64,000 nt of DNA from Candidatus Methylobacter favarea (GTDB lineage Bacteria > Pseudomonadota > Gammaproteobacteria > Methylococcales > Methylomonadaceae), in NCBI RefSeq assembly GCF_902806695.1, contig NZ_CADCXN010000047.1, positions 89,621 to 153,620 of the forward strand, given 5' to 3'. Numbering within the stretch: the first letter of the stretch is position 1; the number at the start of each line of letters is the position of its first letter. The notes beneath the pieces were generated by a model. It saw only the letters and a list, made by a program, of their open reading frames with translations, searched no databases and was not told the origin of the DNA. Positions 61,376-64,000 of this stretch are shown in pieces. The position numbers and the translations under genes are program-made.

Positions 61376-61722
61376 TTATCGACATATTGATGAAATGATG
61401 GAAGAGCGCGGCGCGAACCGTTGCACTACCACCAACTTGTCTAGTGTATAAACGCATTCGCTGCCATCGTCGTTCCTGCTTAAAAGCGCATCACCTTCCT
61501 TAATGCGTTTGACACGGAAGGTTTCAAACAGGCCACCATTCTTTAAGACAACTGTAGAACAAAGCCGAATAGGTGCACTATAAACAGAAACCAATTCCGG
61601 TACATGGTCTTCAAACACCAAGCCGAACTGTTTCCCTTTCTTGAGCTTTTTTACTTCCGCCAGTAAAATATCCCGGAGTGTTTTGTCCTGAACTTGCTGA
61701 ATTTGTCTTCAAGATAAGCCAC
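61376..61722 (-). pseudogene. N-terminal fragment of a Mod-like adenine DNA methyltransferase
   Basis: From a GTG at 61722 (AGGA upstream) the sequence reads MAYLEDK, then after a one-base loss in the A-run continues QVQDKTLRDILLAEVKKLKK and GLVFEDHVPELVSV. These are the N-terminal region of type III-like site-specific DNA methyltransferases. It ends soon after KLVVVQRFA, before any catalytic motif. It is thus only the first ~110 residues. Confidence 0.55.
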
Positions 61723-61939
61723 GGTAGTTCCTAATTCTTTAAGGGTATTTCAGTGTTTAAATCAAGCGGCCAATACCCTAAAAGCGGGAGATTCGCCCAT
61801 AAAAAACCCCGGATTTCGTCAACTTTTCTGATGGAAAAGCCAGATTTCCAGGGCGTAATTTTTAATGAATTGTAGGCTTAAAGCCCCCTGGCTTCAAGAA
61901 ATATCCTGCATCTGCCTTAGGGCGGCAACTGGAAACACA

Positions 61940-62566
61940 TCACTGCCGGTCACACAAAGCCCACAGCCTGTTATTCACGATTCTCATTTTTGCAGTCATC
62001 CCCAACAAAGCCTGATTTGCATAATCCTTATATTCTTCCATCAGACGAAGATAGGTCTTCCAGTGCATCCCTTTGGGTTTGTCGCCGGGTAAATTTAGAA
62101 TGCCCGGTTCCCAATTTAGTTTATCCCTGATTTTGTCAGCTTTACGGGTGGCTCTATCATCGCATGCTTCCCGCTGGCTTTTATAGGCTAGTCGGTAACA
62201 ATGTCGGCAAGCGAAGATTTTACCGCCTAGAAACAACACGGCCACGCGCCGACCGCAACCAGCCGCCGGACAGGTGAACCAGTAGCGTTCCCCTCCATAA
62301 TTGCAAGCTGTGGTTTGTAGGCATACTGGATAATCCAGACTTTCCCAGTCGTCGCCATTTCTTCGGTAGGAATAAATCAAACGTAGCTGCCCAATTTCAA
62401 CCTTAACGCTGATTGCAGCGACCTTCTCACCGTTGCGCGTCCATTGACAATCAAGGTGCTGCCCTGGCATCAGATAACCATCACGCTGCCAGCGTCTGAC
62501 ATCAATCGACCGATAATCATCCGTGCAGTCAGCGCCAAATTTTCTACCGCTACCGAAACCGCCCAT
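61940..62566 (-). CDS. Mobile-element hypothetical protein with zinc-ribbon motif
   Basis: A 208-aa protein starting MGGFGSGRKFG, with paired cysteines CPAAGCGRR and CRHCYRLAYKSQ that probably bind zinc, and a basic C-terminal half. Proteins of this type occur in integrative elements and plasmids; the function is unknown. It lies 43 bp downstream of the next gene on the same strand. Confidence 0.7.
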   Translation of the reverse strand: MGGFGSGRKFGADCTDDYRSIDVRRWQRDGYLMPGQHLDCQWTRNGEKVAAISVKVEIGQLRLIYSYRRNGDDWESLDYPVCLQTTACNYGGERYWFTCPAAGCGRRVAVLFLGGKIFACRHCYRLAYKSQREACDDRATRKADKIRDKLNWEPGILNLPGDKPKGMHWKTYLRLMEEYKDYANQALLGMTAKMRIVNNRLWALCDRQ

Positions 62567-62608
62567 ATCGCCACCCTTTTATTATTTTTTCCGAAATCAT
62601 TAGTCAAA

Positions 62609-63061
62609 TCAACTGCTTTGGTTGCCGTCTAAATCCGCTGAAAGCCTTGCTGGTTGAGGGCTGACGATGGTTTTAATTTCAGGTATTTTTTCCGCTAATT
62701 CCGCCGCGATAATGGCTTTAATTTGATCTTCCCAGGCATCATCTTCATGCAAAGACGGGTATTTGTGCTGATCAATCACTGTTTTTGATAAGCGATTAAC
62801 CAATGGATTGTCACCATTAAGTTGCTGAACCACTACCGTTAATGGCGTTGGGGCTTTACCTGCGGGCTTGCCGACAAGATACTGAGCCAGCCACCCCCGC
62901 GCCTGAGCATCGCCTTGTTTGGCTGCTGTCAAGGTGCTGCTAACAACATCCTGCCAATCATCCAACGTCACCGTGTCGAGCAGGGTGGACATATAATCGC
63001 CTTCGGTTCGCCTGTGGGTAGCATTGCCCTTGAGTAAATTTTGTTGCTTTCGTTTTGCCAT
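62609..63061 (-). CDS. Small hypothetical protein of mobile-element type
   Basis: A 150-aa protein (MAKRKQQNLLKGNATHRRTE then AKQGDAQARGWLAQYLVGKP). The composition suggests a soluble, helical protein that could bind DNA through its basic N-terminus. I do not recognise a named family. It is upstream of the zinc-ribbon gene and probably co-transcribed. Confidence 0.65.
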   Translation of the reverse strand: MAKRKQQNLLKGNATHRRTEGDYMSTLLDTVTLDDWQDVVSSTLTAAKQGDAQARGWLAQYLVGKPAGKAPTPLTVVVQQLNGDNPLVNRLSKTVIDQHKYPSLHEDDAWEDQIKAIIAAELAEKIPEIKTIVSPQPARLSADLDGNQSS

Positions 63062-63194
63062 TATTTGCCTCTAATCGTTAATGAAGTTCGAGTCTTAGTT
63101 GGACTCAATTTATCTTTGCAGATTATGTTTACAGTTTCGCTTACCTTGTCAGTTCCTATTTATCTTCTTTATATGTATGGTATATCTATAAAGC

Positions 63195-63325
63195 TGTCCT
63201 AATAGCGACATGAAAGCAGCTTGAAAATACCGTGACTTGTCCGAATAGCGAATAAACCATTAACATTTTATGCGCCCTATTTAATGACTTGTCCTAATGG
63301 CGACATCATTTGTCCTCATGACGTC
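63195..63325. repeat. Four iteron-like copies of tgtcctaatagcgac
   Basis: Copies at 63195-63211, 63238-63252, 63290-63307 and 63311-63325, with spacings of 43, 52 and 21 bp, differ at a few bases. The last two lie in the 3' end of the neighbouring gene, where the complementary strand encodes DVAIRTS-type units. They could be binding sites for a replication or partition protein, or an eroded repeat-encoding tail. Confidence 0.55.
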
Positions 63326-63829
63326 AACACTTTTTAATTTTAGCGGTGTGTTCAACTGCGACTTTTGCTGCTGTTTATTCCAAGCCTCCACAAAACGCCG
63401 GTCAATTTTTCCCGCATTTTCAGGTTTCCATAAGTTGGAGGCCACCTTTGTTGGATTCACATCCAGCTTACCGTTGCACTCATCAATTGCATGCCAAGTT
63501 ACCGCATAAAGTGAACACTGATTTTTGCCGCCCTGCCTTGTTTGTTCTATGAAGCCATAGCCTAACAGTTCAACTAACCCGTTATATACCGAACCCTGCG
63601 AACTCCAGCCATACAGCTTCATGATTTTGGGGGCAGCTGATAAGTCACCGTTATTCTTACCATCATATTGAGCAATAAGATTGTCGAGTAAATGCGCGGC
63701 CTTATGGCTCAGTACAGAGGCAGCCGATGGAATCTTGTTTTTACAATCCGCTCTAAATATATTGTGCGGTTTGGCTGCAAATGTATGTCCTGAACGTCGC
63801 CCGGTTATCCTTCGCCTTTTATCAGCCAT
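63281..63829 (-). CDS. Winged-helix-like protein, possibly a replication/regulatory protein of the element
   Basis: A 182-aa basic protein. Residues 45-110 look like a winged helix (LLDNLIAQYDGKNNGDLSAA, YGWSSQGSVYNGLVELLGYG). The C-terminus ends NDVAIRTSH, and DNA downstream repeats the same unit out of frame. It resembles hypothetical proteins of proteobacterial mobile elements; initiator function is a guess based on the adjacent iteron-like repeats. Confidence 0.6.
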   Translation of the reverse strand: MADKRRRITGRRSGHTFAAKPHNIFRADCKNKIPSAASVLSHKAAHLLDNLIAQYDGKNNGDLSAAPKIMKLYGWSSQGSVYNGLVELLGYGFIEQTRQGGKNQCSLYAVTWHAIDECNGKLDVNPTKVASNLWKPENAGKIDRRFVEAWNKQQQKSQLNTPLKLKSVDVMRTNDVAIRTSH

Positions 63830-63986
63830 AGGTCAGACTCCCAAAATTTTGGTTCTTGCCTGCAACAAAAACGTCTAGTACAACAAACCGCAAATAACCC
63901 GTAATAAAAATCTTGTTTCACTCGATCAAGCCAAATGGTTATAGTAAACGTTATTGACAACCCGAGATAATGTCATCAGGGAACCG

Positions 63987-64000
63987 ATGAAAAGACGAAA
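63987..64000 (+). CDS. Possible start of a rightward gene cut by the window edge
   Basis: ATG at 63987 with AGGGA six bases upstream and codons MKRR before the window ends. Only five codons are visible, so nothing more can be said. Confidence 0.2.

Overview
The window reads as a chromosomal segment of a gammaproteobacterium, most likely a methanotroph/methylotroph-like lineage (Methylococcales-type). This is inferred from the conserved tgt-yajC-secD-secF and ndk-rlmN-pilW-hisS-yfgM-bamB-der blocks, an AlkB-type monooxygenase, a PEP-CTERM protein, class I fructose-bisphosphate aldolase beside PPK2, and relics of an N-type ATPase operon. No methane- or methanol-oxidation gene lies in the window, so the assignment is tentative.

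Layout. 1-4100 (+): a 5'-partial tandem heme-oxygenase-like iron enzyme abutting an AlkB-like membrane diiron monooxygenase, then a lipoprotein. 4120-16100 (-): a long housekeeping run (tpx, der, bamB, yfgM, hisS, pilW, rlmN, ndk, secF, secD, yajC, tgt). 16290-20530 (+): a Uma2 protein, an ABC half-transporter with a degraded ATP site, a GH5 glucanase-like protein and a GNAT acetyltransferase. 20594-27551 (-): a hybrid histidine kinase, the remains of an N-ATPase operon (atpC with an in-frame stop, atpD reduced to its two ends), a kinase-like/P-loop fusion protein and two DUF2382 stress proteins. 27552-30703 is gene-poor: two tiny ORFs, a PEP-CTERM protein with a candidate sigma-54 promoter, and three copies of a TGT-N11-ACA palindrome.

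30704-36216 (-) holds moaA, mgtA, class I aldolase and ppk2 as a likely operon. It is followed by a PepSY membrane protein (-), inorganic pyrophosphatase (+), a 326-bp MITE-like element, and thiC (-) behind a TPP riboswitch. 41647-43714 (+) is minCDE plus a small winged-helix protein. A TonB-dependent receptor (+) follows, then a candidate small RNA (-), a BepA-like protease (-), tusD/tusC (+), an Hsp70-DUF2760-secreted-protein operon (-) and a spermidine-synthase-like protein (+).

From tRNA-Thr(UGU) at 53746 to the right end is a decayed mobile region. It contains a TraD coupling-protein fragment, a DNA-modification cassette with two methyltransferases and a frameshifted GIY-YIG/helicase protein, broken pieces of GH130, ParB-like and Mod-like genes, palindromic repeats, and a small set of plasmid/ICE-type hypothetical genes ending in iteron-like repeats. 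The methyltransferases are the only large intact genes there. The most interesting loci are the tandem iron-oxidase/AlkB pair, the sigma-54/PEP-CTERM regulatory locus, the pseudo-ATPase ABC protein, the small RNA after the TonB receptor, and the Hsp70-DUF2760 operon.
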